Below are positions 24,217 through 33,019 of a stretch of 44,259 nt of DNA, in pieces (position 1 is the first letter of the stretch; each line of letters opens with the position of its first letter). A program made the position numbers and the translations under genes. The notes beneath the pieces were generated by a model that worked only from the letters and a program-made list of their open reading frames with translations, searched no databases and was not told the DNA's origin. The stretch is from Chroococcus sp. FPU101 (GTDB taxonomy: Bacteria; Cyanobacteriota; Cyanobacteriia; Cyanobacteriales; Microcystaceae), in the NCBI RefSeq assembly GCF_017312365.1, contig NZ_BLJI01000035.1, positions 1 to 44,259 on the forward strand. The letters are read 5' to 3'.

Positions 24217-25083
24217 ATGAACGGTTTATTTGTTGGTTTAACGACTCTAGACCTAATTTATCTTACGTCCGAACTTCCCAAAACTAATCAAAAAATTGTC
24301 GCTCTTGACCAAACCATAGCAGCAGGTGGGCCTGCAACCAACGCGGCTGTTACATTTAGTTATTTGAAAAACCAAGCCACTGTAGCTGGTATTCTGGGTA
24401 AACATCCTCTGAATCAGCTTATTTTGAGTGATTTAGATACTTATTCTGTAAATTTTGCTGATTTAGAACCCCATCGGATAGAAAGCCCTGCGGTGTCTTC
24501 TATCTTTGTTTTAGAGGAGACTGGGGAACGTAGCGTCATTTCGGTAAATGCGAGACAAACACAAGCGACACCCAAACAATTACCCCATGATATTTTACAG
24601 GGGATTGATTTAGTTTTAATCGATGGTCATCAGATGGCAGTGAGTTATGCGATCGCCTCTCAAGCTAAAATAGCGGGTATTCCTGTGGTGGTTGATGGTG
24701 GAAGTTGGAAAAATGGTTTTGAAACAATTTTACCTTTAGCAGATTATGTGATTTGTTCAGCTAATTTTTTTCCTCCTCAATGTCGAACTCAAACCGATGT
24801 CTTTCAGTATTTATCAAGTCTAAGTATTCCATTTATCGCCATTACTCAAGGAAATCAGCCCATTTTGTATCAAATCGAGGAAAAATTAGAACAAATTAAT
24901 ATTAATCCGATTCAAGCGGTTGATACACTGGGTGCAGGTGATATTTTTCATGGAGCATTTTGTTACTATATTCTTAAACAGAATTTTGTAGAAGCTTTAC
25001 TTAGCGCATCAAAAATTGCTACCAAATCTTGTCTATCTTTTGGTACAAGACAATGGATGCAGCTTAAAGAAACAGAAGATTGA
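24217..25083 (+). CDS. PfkB family carbohydrate kinase
   Basis: A 288-aa ribokinase-fold sugar kinase. The N-terminal substrate region has AAGGPATNAAVTFSYL (about 35-50) and the C-terminal signature is DTLGAGDIFHGAF (236-248), with catalytic Asp242 and the anion hole Gly-Ala-Gly. The sugar or nucleoside substrate is not evident. ATG at 24217 follows GAGG by 9 bases; a TTG at 24166 would add 17 residues before the normal family start. A hairpin with arms AAGATAT/ATATCTT follows at 25089-25114. Confidence 0.88.
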   Translation: MNGLFVGLTTLDLIYLTSELPKTNQKIVALDQTIAAGGPATNAAVTFSYLKNQATVAGILGKHPLNQLILSDLDTYSVNFADLEPHRIESPAVSSIFVLEETGERSVISVNARQTQATPKQLPHDILQGIDLVLIDGHQMAVSYAIASQAKIAGIPVVVDGGSWKNGFETILPLADYVICSANFFPPQCRTQTDVFQYLSSLSIPFIAITQGNQPILYQIEEKLEQININPIQAVDTLGAGDIFHGAFCYYILKQNFVEALLSASKIATKSCLSFGTRQWMQLKETED

Positions 25084-25174
25084 AAAAAAAGATATGATTT
25101 AATTTCAATATCTTAATCTAGCAATATTTAATTCAAAACAACAAAACACTTTATTATTCGAGTATCGCGCTCAA

Positions 25175-25369
25175 TTACTCATTTGATTCGTCTTTGAATA
25201 AATCTCCTCTTAAATCTTCTGGGGCTGTTTCAAGCATTTCGGGAGTAACTGCTGGATTCTCAATTATTTCTCTAGGGTTTTGAGGGTAAGAGTAGGTTTG
25301 AGTGTTTGCATCATTGCTTTGCTCTGCTTCGCTTGAAAACTCGCGTGTCTCTTTTTCTTGCTCACTCAT
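25175..25369 (-). CDS. Small acidic hypothetical protein (64 aa)
   Basis: A 64-aa very acidic, probably disordered protein: MSEQEKETREFSSEAEQ, then an ordered-looking end with NPREIIENPAVTPEMLETAPEDLRGDLF. No signal peptide or membrane segment. ATG at 25369 is preferred; a TTG at 25429 would add 20 hydrophobic/basic residues that do not fit the rest. No strong ribosome site is visible for either. Family not recognised. Confidence 0.55.
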   Translation of the reverse strand: MSEQEKETREFSSEAEQSNDANTQTYSYPQNPREIIENPAVTPEMLETAPEDLRGDLFKDESNE

Positions 25370-25521
25370 AGTATCAGCCACTATATTAAAAAACTCTATT
25401 TTGAGTTTAATTGAACTAATTAAATTCAATCTCTAACAAATGTATGAATGTTCTTAAGAAAGCTATCATTCTAAAGTTATGTTTATTCTCATTTTGCTTT
25501 CATTTGTGTATTAAATAAAAA

Positions 25522-25551
25522 ATAGAGACGCTTTGTTCATCACGTCTCTAC
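25522..25551. repeat. Dispersed palindrome, family A, copy 3
   Basis: Arms TAGAGACG/CGTCTCTA around a 12-base centre that no longer pairs. It is the most decayed of the four copies. It lies between the ends of two minus-strand genes, after the 708-aa repeat protein gene. Confidence 0.75.
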
Positions 25552-25638
25552 AAAAATAATGATCAACGTTTGTCAATAAATTTGTATTGATTCGCAAATC
25601 TAGGATCACAGGGTAGAGGTAACTACCCCGCTTTTTAG

Positions 25639-27765
25639 TTAGGCTACTCGGCGATTTTCATTGAAACCAAACTCGATATAATGCTTTGTAGCGGCTGTTA
25701 AATCACCACCGTAAGCATTATTAACATCAGGATTAGCATTTAGATAGGCTTCTGGACTAAAAGTAATTTGTCTGTTTTCAACACGTCCACTAAACAGATA
25801 ATGATTAGATCCTGCTTCTAGATTGTAACGGAAAGTTTGGATTAAATCAGGATGTGAGGCGATATAGCGATCGCTTGGGAACAAATTAGGGTTACGTCCT
25901 TCAGGTGAAAAGCCACTAGTAATATAATGTTGAGTAGCGGCTGAAAGATTAGTCCCAAAAGCACCTAATAAATCATCGTAGGAATTTAAGTAACGAGCAG
26001 GATCAAAGGCTGTTTTGGAACGATTTTCATAATATCCATTTGTAATATAATGCTGTGTTGCTGCTGCACCATTTAAACCAAAAGCACCAATTAAATCAGG
26101 ATTAGAAGCAATATAACGAAGTTCATCGAAGCTATCAGGACTACGACCCTCAAAGATACCAATATTATCATAGTGTTGTTTAAAAGCTTCTGGATTATAG
26201 CTATAAGCAGCAATTAAATCACCATTAGATGCTCCGTATTGAGGAGCTAATTCTATTGGAAGAAGTTGACGTTGTGCCAGATAAAGTTCGCCTTCTTGCC
26301 TCCATAATACATTACCATCAGTCATTTTTTCTAAGGCATAATCATTAATTTGATCATCTGTTAATCGAATTGTAGTAATGCCATTGTAAAGATAAAGTTC
26401 ATCATCATTTCCGTCATAGCTTTTCCAAACGACATAATTTTTATCAATTCCTAAAAAAGTATCCCTATTATTATCATTTCTAGTTAGCTGAATTGTTTCT
26501 GCTCCATTGTAAAGATACAGTTCATTATCATTTCCATCATTGCTTTCCCAGACAACATAGTTATCTGAAATACCTTTAAAATCATCACTATAATCACCAT
26601 TCGTAGTTAAGCGAATCACATTAGCACCATTATAAAAATAGAGTTCATAGTCGCGCCCTGGTGCTTCGTAATCGCTCCATACTAAGTAATTATTATAAAC
26701 TTTTGTAAAATTATTATCGTTATAGTCATTATTGGTTAACTGAAGTGAGCTAGTTCCATTAAAAACAAATAACTCAAGATCATTACCATCATAACTTTTA
26801 TAAGCAACATGACCGTTATCTAAAAGAGCGATAAATTCATCATCATTGCGATCATTGCTCGTGATTGGAAAAGTTGTAGTACCATTAAAAATATAAATTT
26901 CTTCATCGTTCCCATCTGAACCTTCCCAAACAATAATATTACTTAAAACTGCACGATAGATTTCATTATTATTGTTATTAGTTAGTGGAAAACTACCTAA
27001 ACCATTATAAAGATAAAGTTCATGATCAGTGCCATCAAAACTAGAATATATCAAGTAGTTATTAGAAATGTCTAAAAACTCATCATTAGAACTATTGTTA
27101 TTAGTTAATTGAATAGTTTGATTAATAGCACCATTATAGACAAAAAGTTCATTATCATTTTCATTATCATCAGGCGCATCACTTTGCCAAACTACATAGT
27201 TTTCATCAATTGTTTCAAAACTAAAAGAATAATCAGCATCATATGTTAATCGAAAAGCTCCACCACCACTCGAAAGATATAATTCATAGTCACTTCCATC
27301 ATAATCACTATAAGCTACTGTGCCACCAAAAACGCCTAAAAAACGCTCATTGTTATCATCATCCGCAGTAATGGGAATAATGTTAGCACCATTAAAAAGG
27401 TAAAGATCATAATCAGTTCCATCGTAGGCACTGTATACAATGTTATTAAATGAACTTCCTTTAAATTCATCTGAGTAAGCTGTATTATTAGTTAACTGAA
27501 TAGTAGCACCGTTAAAAACAAAAAGTTCATAATCAGTTCCATCATAATAACTCCAAGCTATCTGATTGCCATTTTCTAAAAAAGTATAAAAAGTATCATC
27601 CCGATTATTATCACTTATTTGAATCGTGCTATTGCCATTGTAAAAATATATTTCTTGATCGTTTCCATCAGAACGTCTAAAAAATACTGTAACTCCCAGC
27701 GTTGCTAGAACGGTGTCAGGCACGCTATTATCCGTTAATCTAACAATGTTATAGCCTAATACCAT
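25639..27765 (-). CDS. Large two-repeat protein: Asp/Asn-rich beta-repeats plus C-terminal helical repeats (708 aa)
   Basis: Residues about 1-505 hold around eleven copies of a unit of about 42 residues with consensus (E/D)LYLYNG...IQLTNN...D..F..I..NYVVW.S.DGND, which predicts short beta strands as in beta-propeller or TolB-like repeats. Residues about 513-708 hold five copies of a unit of about 41 residues, Y(I/L)ASNPDLI.AFG.N..AA..HYI..G..E.R, a helical repeat seen near the ends of large cyanobacterial secreted proteins. There is no classical signal peptide, so type I export is possible but not shown. No secretion genes are adjacent. Function is unknown; a surface or matrix role is inference. 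Confidence 0.8.
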   Translation of the reverse strand: MVLGYNIVRLTDNSVPDTVLATLGVTVFFRRSDGNDQEIYFYNGNSTIQISDNNRDDTFYTFLENGNQIAWSYYDGTDYELFVFNGATIQLTNNTAYSDEFKGSSFNNIVYSAYDGTDYDLYLFNGANIIPITADDDNNERFLGVFGGTVAYSDYDGSDYELYLSSGGGAFRLTYDADYSFSFETIDENYVVWQSDAPDDNENDNELFVYNGAINQTIQLTNNNSSNDEFLDISNNYLIYSSFDGTDHELYLYNGLGSFPLTNNNNNEIYRAVLSNIIVWEGSDGNDEEIYIFNGTTTFPITSNDRNDDEFIALLDNGHVAYKSYDGNDLELFVFNGTSSLQLTNNDYNDNNFTKVYNNYLVWSDYEAPGRDYELYFYNGANVIRLTTNGDYSDDFKGISDNYVVWESNDGNDNELYLYNGAETIQLTRNDNNRDTFLGIDKNYVVWKSYDGNDDELYLYNGITTIRLTDDQINDYALEKMTDGNVLWRQEGELYLAQRQLLPIELAPQYGASNGDLIAAYSYNPEAFKQHYDNIGIFEGRSPDSFDELRYIASNPDLIGAFGLNGAAATQHYITNGYYENRSKTAFDPARYLNSYDDLLGAFGTNLSAATQHYITSGFSPEGRNPNLFPSDRYIASHPDLIQTFRYNLEAGSNHYLFSGRVENRQITFSPEAYLNANPDVNNAYGGDLTAATKHYIEFGFNENRRVA

Positions 27766-27954
27766 TTTTCAATCCTCTATTATTATTAACTAAATTTTAT
27801 TATAGTATATCGATTTAAGACTGTATCGATAACATTTTATTTTTAATTATTTTATAATATTCTTTTAATAGCTAAAACTGTCTAAACTCAATTTGAAGTT
27901 TAATTGAGCCTTTTTTGCATTTTGTAAAATAATTTATTAAAAATAGCTTAAGAA

Positions 27955-28548
27955 TTAAACCATTTTTATAAATTCAATATTTGTACCTTCTAAACAACAA
28001 TCAGCAAAAATTGCCCCTGTCAGTACAGCTTCTTCAATTTGAACACATAATAAATTGGCTTGAGTGAAATTTGTTCCTCTTAATACAGCACCATTTAAAA
28101 TCGCTTCTTCTAAATCAGCTTGTGATAAATCGGCACCTGAAAGATTAGAACTACTAAAATCAGTTCGGTTTAAAATACTGCCAACTAAATTAACACCTCG
28201 CAAGTCTGCACCCCGAAAATCAACTGCGGTTAAATCTAAATGACTTAAGATTGCTCCTGCTAAAAATGCCCCTGCAAAACTCGCATTCAAAGCACTAACC
28301 TCTAATAAAATTGCTCCTCTTAAATCAGCATTTCTTAAATCAGCCTCGACTAAATTCGTACCTGTTAAATCAGCCCCTTTTAGATTAGCTCTTAAAATAG
28401 TATTCTGTAAGTTTGCACCTGAAAGATTAGCCCCCATTAAGTTGGCTTGCGATAGATCTAATCCTGCTAAATTTGCACCCGATAGGTTTTTAATTTCTCC
28501 TTGGATGATGGCAGTTAAATCAATTTGGGTAATGGTTTTCATGTTCAT
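27955..28548 (-). CDS. Pentapeptide repeat protein (197 aa)
   Basis: A 197-aa protein made almost entirely of A(D/N)LXX repeats (for example LSGANLAGLDLSQANLMGANL), forming the right-handed quadrilateral beta-helix of pentapeptide proteins. About 20 residues at each end are not repeats. Such proteins are very common in cyanobacteria and rarely have a known role. It starts with ATG at 28548; a second ATG two codons later is equally possible. The next gene upstream on this strand ends about 90 bases away, with a palindrome in between. Confidence 0.92.
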   Translation of the reverse strand: MNMKTITQIDLTAIIQGEIKNLSGANLAGLDLSQANLMGANLSGANLQNTILRANLKGADLTGTNLVEADLRNADLRGAILLEVSALNASFAGAFLAGAILSHLDLTAVDFRGADLRGVNLVGSILNRTDFSSSNLSGADLSQADLEEAILNGAVLRGTNFTQANLLCVQIEEAVLTGAIFADCCLEGTNIEFIKMV

Positions 28549-28593
28549 TGTTTGTTGAGAAAAATAATAAGTTGTTAAATAAAGGTTGATGTA

Positions 28594-28614
28594 TGGGCTT
28601 GGTTGCCAAGCCCA
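28594..28614. repeat. Dispersed palindrome, family B, copy 1
   Basis: Perfect 9-bp arms TGGGCTTGG/CCAAGCCCA with loop TTG, between the DICT/HD-type gene and the pentapeptide gene on the minus strand. A second member with the same core is at 36366. Confidence 0.75.
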
Positions 28615-28634
28615 ATGAATTAAAATTTAGCATT

Positions 28635-30026
28635 TTATGTCTTATTTGTAATCGCTTCTTCTAGCCAAACAGTAGGTAATTGACTAGGACGATCGGGTAA
28701 TTTCATTAACCCTAATTCAGTTAGACGAATCACAGTACTTAATGATTCTACCAAAGCGGGATCAAAGCGAATACCACTGTATTCTTGACATTTTTCTAAT
28801 GCTTCTGTCAGACTCATGGCAGCACGATCGCCTCTGGGTTGTGTTTGTTCTTGAAAATAAGCGACTAAACCTAAAATACGGGCTTCTAGGCTAATTTCCT
28901 CGCCTTTTAAACCGTTGGGTTTTCCGCTACCATCCCAGTATTCTAGGTGTTGTAAAACAATCTTTTGGATGGGTTCTAATTCAGGCATTGTAGCTAGAAG
29001 TTGTGAGCCAAAAATTGAGCGATCGCGCCAAAATGCGGCACTTGCTTCGTCTAGTTGACTTGCCCGATGGGTAAAGACTTCGATGGGGGCTTCGGCTAAA
29101 CCAATACGGTACAATAAGCCTGCTAAACGGAGACGTCTAAGTTTGAGCGTGGGTAAGTCGAGAATTTGCCCTAAAACTTCAGCTAATGCGGAAACCTGTA
29201 GGGATGCGATGGGGTTATCATGATCTCGTTCATCGATTTTTTGTGCCATCCTTAAAAAAGCCTGTAATTTATTTGCGGCTAAATTACGATTTAGTTTTAA
29301 AGCTTGCCCTTCTAACTCTACTAATTCTCTTTTTTGACGGTTTACGGTGATTAGCTGCTGTTGACTGGTTTGAAGATAAGTCACAATACGGGAAACTACC
29401 CCAGTTAGATCGATGGGTGTTGTATTGATGTTTTCGCTGATCTGTTTTTGCTTTTCTAAAAGACGATCAGCCAAACTAGGGTTATAAGGGCGCATCCGTT
29501 CGGTTAAAATATGAGCGGCGGTTTGAACTAAAGTCCGATCAAATGTCCAAAGTCCGTAAAATTTTCGTTCTGTATCGACTTGGGGATAGCCATCAGCGCG
29601 GTATTCATCGGGGGATAGTTCATGACACAATACCATTGCTGCATAATTCGGCGCGAAAATAATTAAATTCCATTCCTCAACTAAGCTATCATTTAAGTCA
29701 AGATGAACGAGGGAGACATTATCGAGTTGCCCTGTTTTATGGGTAGCAAAACCGCTATCGGCTACAGCAGCGATCGCCACTTCTGAAGCACACTGAGCAA
29801 TGTCATAATAGCGATCAGCTTCTTGTAGATACCATTTTCCTTGTTGAAAAGTAACGAGTAGTAATGGTTTTTCTTCGCTGATCACGGAACAAGTTTGTAA
29901 TACATGATCCTCTAACGCATGACACAGAGCAACTAGGGTATTTTTAAAATATACTCCGTAACTTGGGGGCAGTTGACCATTATCGAGAACGTTTTTGAGT
30001 TGGTTGAGAGTAGCTTCGGGTTGCAT
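28635..30026 (-). CDS. DICT sensory domain protein with degenerate HD-GYP domain (463 aa)
   Basis: Residues about 1-190 match the DICT domain, a sensory module tied to cyclic-di-GMP networks and light or stress responses (LLLVTFQQGKWYLQEADRYYDIA, EEWNLIIFAPNYAAMVLC, FYGLWTFD). A coiled coil follows at about 215-260. The end (about 265-430) aligns with HD-GYP phosphodiesterases, but the HD pair is YR (LLYRIG, 304-309), the GYP is GKP (HLEYWDGSGKPNGLKG, 360-375), the first metal His is missing and the late Asp is Tyr (VAYF). It is thus unlikely to cleave c-di-GMP and may bind it or act as a scaffold. Confidence 0.82.
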   Translation of the reverse strand: MQPEATLNQLKNVLDNGQLPPSYGVYFKNTLVALCHALEDHVLQTCSVISEEKPLLLVTFQQGKWYLQEADRYYDIAQCASEVAIAAVADSGFATHKTGQLDNVSLVHLDLNDSLVEEWNLIIFAPNYAAMVLCHELSPDEYRADGYPQVDTERKFYGLWTFDRTLVQTAAHILTERMRPYNPSLADRLLEKQKQISENINTTPIDLTGVVSRIVTYLQTSQQQLITVNRQKRELVELEGQALKLNRNLAANKLQAFLRMAQKIDERDHDNPIASLQVSALAEVLGQILDLPTLKLRRLRLAGLLYRIGLAEAPIEVFTHRASQLDEASAAFWRDRSIFGSQLLATMPELEPIQKIVLQHLEYWDGSGKPNGLKGEEISLEARILGLVAYFQEQTQPRGDRAAMSLTEALEKCQEYSGIRFDPALVESLSTVIRLTELGLMKLPDRPSQLPTVWLEEAITNKT

Positions 30027-30155
30027 TCTGGCTATACAAATGTGCAGTACTCTCTATTTTGATGGTTTTTCTGAGATTAATCAAACTTATCTTATTGTCT
30101 CAGCTTGATTGTTTTATCTTCAAATTCGCTTAATAATACGGGTATTATATGAAAA

Positions 30156-30674
30156 ATGACGATTATTATTTGTCCTGGAATACATGATCCCGCATTGACT
30201 CAAGAGTTGATCGCCAGCTTACAAAGACATTCCATTGAGCTAGAAAATTATCTCATTTTTCCGACAGAACGTTATCCTGCGTTTTCAGGGTTTCATCTGT
30301 GGCAGTTTCTCCAAGAACAAAATTTTCTACTAAAAAACTTGACATTTTTAGCTTTTAGTGCAGGCGTAGTAGCCGCGATCGCAGCAGCACAATTTCATCA
30401 ACTTGGAGGGGGCAAGGTAGAAAAAATAATTGCTCTTGATGGTTGGGGTGTACCGTTATTCGGCAATTTCTCGATCTATCGTGGTAGCCATGACTATTTT
30501 ACTCATTGGAGTTCTGCTTTAATGGGAGATGGGGAAATTAGTTTTTATGCTGATCCACCTGTAGAACATTTGACCCTATGGTGTCGTCCCCATCAAGTTC
30601 ACGGGTGGATGATCAATAAGAATAGTTACTCATCTACAACATTGACTACCTTTCTCGCTACTCTATTATCCTGA
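30156..30674 (+). CDS. Small alpha/beta-hydrolase-like protein (172 aa)
   Basis: A 172-aa protein that begins with a beta strand and a possible oxyanion loop (IIICPGIHDP) and has FLAFSAGVVAAIAAA near residues 66-80, which resembles a nucleophile elbow but with Phe in place of the first Gly (A-F-S-A-G). The final His of CRPHQVHGWM could complete a triad. It is shorter than typical hydrolases. Catalysis is uncertain. Its stop is just before the regulator gene region, which is probably in the same transcription unit. Confidence 0.6.
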   Translation: MTIIICPGIHDPALTQELIASLQRHSIELENYLIFPTERYPAFSGFHLWQFLQEQNFLLKNLTFLAFSAGVVAAIAAAQFHQLGGGKVEKIIALDGWGVPLFGNFSIYRGSHDYFTHWSSALMGDGEISFYADPPVEHLTLWCRPHQVHGWMINKNSYSSTTLTTFLATLLS

Positions 30675-30728
30675 TTGCAACTTGACAAATTTAATTTATA
30701 TATATTGATGTTTATCTATAATAAAAAT

Positions 30729-31424
30729 ATGTCTACTACAATGACTGTCTTAAATCCTTGTATTTTTTTCGTACAAACGGAAGAAGGATTTGCACAAAAG
30801 GCTAGTTTAGATCTGACTGAAGCGGGCTATCATCCGATGATTATTCCCGACTTTTCTCAAGCTTTAGCCGAGGTTGAAAAATTTCAACCATCGATGCTGG
30901 TAATTGATCGTACTTTAGCAGGTGACGCAGGTTTAACTCTGTGTCAGCAACTACGAAAAGCAGAAACGCAGATTTTTATTATTATGCTGATTTCAAAAGA
31001 GACAGTAGAGGAACGAGTAGCCTGTTTAGAGTCTGGTGCTGATGATTATTTAGTTAAACCATATCATCAAGAAGCCTTTTTACGGTTAGTTCGTTTCTAT
31101 TTACAGCCAACGATGACAGTAAAAGAACAATTACGCTTTAGAGAGTTAGTATTAGATTTAACCACACGTCGTCTGTTTCTCAATGATAAAGCAATTGATT
31201 TAACGATGAAGGAATTTGAACTTTTGAAATACTTGATGTCACACCCTAGGGAAGTTTTAACCAGAGAACAGATTTTAGAAAATGTATGGGGATATGATTT
31301 TCAAGGCGAGTCTAATGTGATCGAAGTCTATATTCGTTATTTACGTCTAAAAATGGAATCAGAAGGGCATAAACGCTTGATTCATACAGTACGCGGTGTT
31401 GGCTATGTTTTAAGAGAAAGTTAA
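30729..31424 (+). CDS. OmpR-family response regulator (NblR-like)
   Basis: A 231-aa regulator: receiver domain (about 5-125) with phospho-acceptor Asp60 (LVIDRTLAG) and the conserved Lys in DDYLVKPYH, then a winged helix-turn-helix (about 135-230; LTMKEFELLKYLMSHPREVLTREQI and VEVYIRYLR.K). The acidic pocket near the first strand is atypical (FFVQTEE in place of V-DD-E), as in NblR-type regulators that control phycobilisome breakdown in cyanobacteria. NblR identity is inferred from overall pattern. ATG at 30729 is preferred to a TTG at 30675 that directly follows the upstream stop. pgsA begins one base after its stop. Confidence 0.85.
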   Translation: MSTTMTVLNPCIFFVQTEEGFAQKASLDLTEAGYHPMIIPDFSQALAEVEKFQPSMLVIDRTLAGDAGLTLCQQLRKAETQIFIIMLISKETVEERVACLESGADDYLVKPYHQEAFLRLVRFYLQPTMTVKEQLRFRELVLDLTTRRLFLNDKAIDLTMKEFELLKYLMSHPREVLTREQILENVWGYDFQGESNVIEVYIRYLRLKMESEGHKRLIHTVRGVGYVLRES

Positions 31425-31425
31425 C

Positions 31426-31980
31426 ATGATGAATTTACCTAACCTAATTACTTTTTCGCGTCTTTTAGGAATTCCTTTTATTTTATATTTACTGCAAGAT
31501 CTTACCCCCCAAAAACGTTGGGTCTGCGTTACTATTTTTATCATTGCAGCTAGTACAGATTGGTTAGATGGTTATTTAGCCCGTAAACTAAACCAAATTA
31601 CCGATTTAGGCAAGTTTCTTGATCCATTAGTCGATAAATTACTCGTTTTGGCCCCATTACTCGCATTAATCGACTTACAACAAGTTCCCGCATGGGGAGT
31701 CTTTTTAATTTTAACTAGAGAATTAGCGATCGCAGGTTGGCGCGTTAACCCAAACCAAAAAACCATACAAGGGGCTAATCTTTGGGGAAAACTAAAAACG
31801 ATTAGTCAAATCATTGCGATTTCCTTACTTATTGCCCCTATTGGTCAATCTTGGAACACTATAGCTCTCATTGCTTTTTGGTTCTCTGTAATTCTAACAA
31901 TTGTTTCAGGATTGATTTATGTTTGGCCAGAAGCGGATAAAATTTCCTCATCTACAGAAAAATCGACCTCTGTATCCTGA
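31426..31980 (+). CDS. pgsA: CDP-diacylglycerol-glycerol-3-phosphate 3-phosphatidyltransferase
   Basis: A 184-aa membrane enzyme that makes phosphatidylglycerol phosphate, the precursor of phosphatidylglycerol, an essential thylakoid lipid. The CDP-alcohol phosphotransferase motif is complete (DWLDGYLARKLNQITDLGKFLDPLVDK, with D-G-x2-AR-x8-G-x3-D-x3-D). There are four or so transmembrane helices and LPNLITFSRLLGIPFIL at the N-terminus. It is cotranscribed with the regulator (1-base gap). Its last 64 bases overlap the convergent epimerase pseudogene. Confidence 0.95.
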   Translation: MMNLPNLITFSRLLGIPFILYLLQDLTPQKRWVCVTIFIIAASTDWLDGYLARKLNQITDLGKFLDPLVDKLLVLAPLLALIDLQQVPAWGVFLILTRELAIAGWRVNPNQKTIQGANLWGKLKTISQIIAISLLIAPIGQSWNTIALIAFWFSVILTIVSGLIYVWPEADKISSSTEKSTSVS

Positions 31981-32860
31981 CGACCCGATGGGAGATAATC
32001 ATTATTGAAAGAATCTTTTAAACCCGAAATCAGATCATATTCAGGTTTCCAGTTGAGTTCATCCACTGCTTTATGTACATCTGCAAAGAAATGTTGCGCC
32101 CGTAATGGAAACGCTTTCTTTTTGCCAAAATCAAAATCTTTCGGGTTGTAATGGACGATTTTTAGATCATCAGGTGATTTCCCTGCGGCAACGGCACAAG
32201 CTTTCGCTAAACCATCGAAGGTAACATAACGAGTATCGGAAATATTATAAATCTGTCCAACAGCCTTAGAATTTCCTAAAATAGCAGCCATTGCTCTAGC
32301 TAAATCTTGTACATGACCGAATTGGGTAAAATGTTGACCATGACTTGGAATAGGGATCGGACGATCTTTAACTAAACGGTCAAAAAACCATGCTTCTAAA
32401 TCATTATAATTCTGTGGGCCATAAATATAAGTCGGACGCACCGAAGTCCAAGGAATACCCGATGCTTCTAAATAGCTTTCGGTTTCAAACTTTCCTTTAT
32501 GACGACTTTTAGGATCAACAGGATCACCTTCAATATGCGGCATCTGATCCGATTTTAGATAAACCCCTGCTGAACTAACATAAATAAAATGTTGGACTTT
32601 ATCTTTAAAGATTTCGACTAATGGCTGTGTGTCGCTGAGTTCTCGTCCATTGTTATCGTTACTGCATCAAAAGACTCATTTGTCAACTTTTCTTTTAATT
32701 GAGTTGGATCGCTGCGATCGCCATGTATTTGTTGTATCTCTTCTATAGGTGATGGTTTCTTTCCTCGGTTGAATAATACGACATCATGACCCTGTTCAAC
32801 TAAAATTTTAGTGAGATAAACGCCGATAAAGCGAGTTCCCCCCATGATTAAAATACGCAT
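31917..32860 (-). pseudogene. CSP41-like NAD-dependent epimerase, split by a one-base frameshift
   Basis: Two reading frames rebuild a single short-chain dehydrogenase of about 314 aa. The first begins MRILIMGGTRFIGVYL (Rossmann GGTRFIG) and runs to FDAV; the second resumes as DNNGRELSDTQPL, FIYVSSAGVYL, then PTYIYGPQNYNDLE and so on. The join is near 32657-32660, where one base is missing after GTA; restoring one gives 945 bases exactly. CSP41-type proteins bind RNA stem-loops in chloroplasts and are linked to ribosomes and transcription; cyanobacterial homologues are ordinary single-copy genes. The break could be real or a base-calling error. Confidence 0.88.
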
Positions 32861-33019
32861 AGCTTTTCCTTAAGATCTAATAATCTTCAGTAAACAGGTT
32901 TTTGGTTAAAGCCGTCAATCGAATAAATCGCTCTTACTGTTCGCGGTATCGTTGTATAAAGAGGCCCTCATCTTAGGCATTGAACCGATAACATTGATCT
33001 TGTTAACACACCAAACCTT

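Noticed and set aside
25639-27765. Regular short DNA repeats that could suggest a CRISPR-like or satellite array
   Set aside because: The periodicity is about 126 bases, imperfect, and follows codons of the protein repeats; there are no identical repeats separated by unique spacers.
30682-30721. TTGACA at 30682 and TATAAT-like text at about 30716 as a promoter for the regulator gene
   Set aside because: The spacing between the two elements (near 28 bases) is wrong for one promoter, and no better-spaced pair was found.
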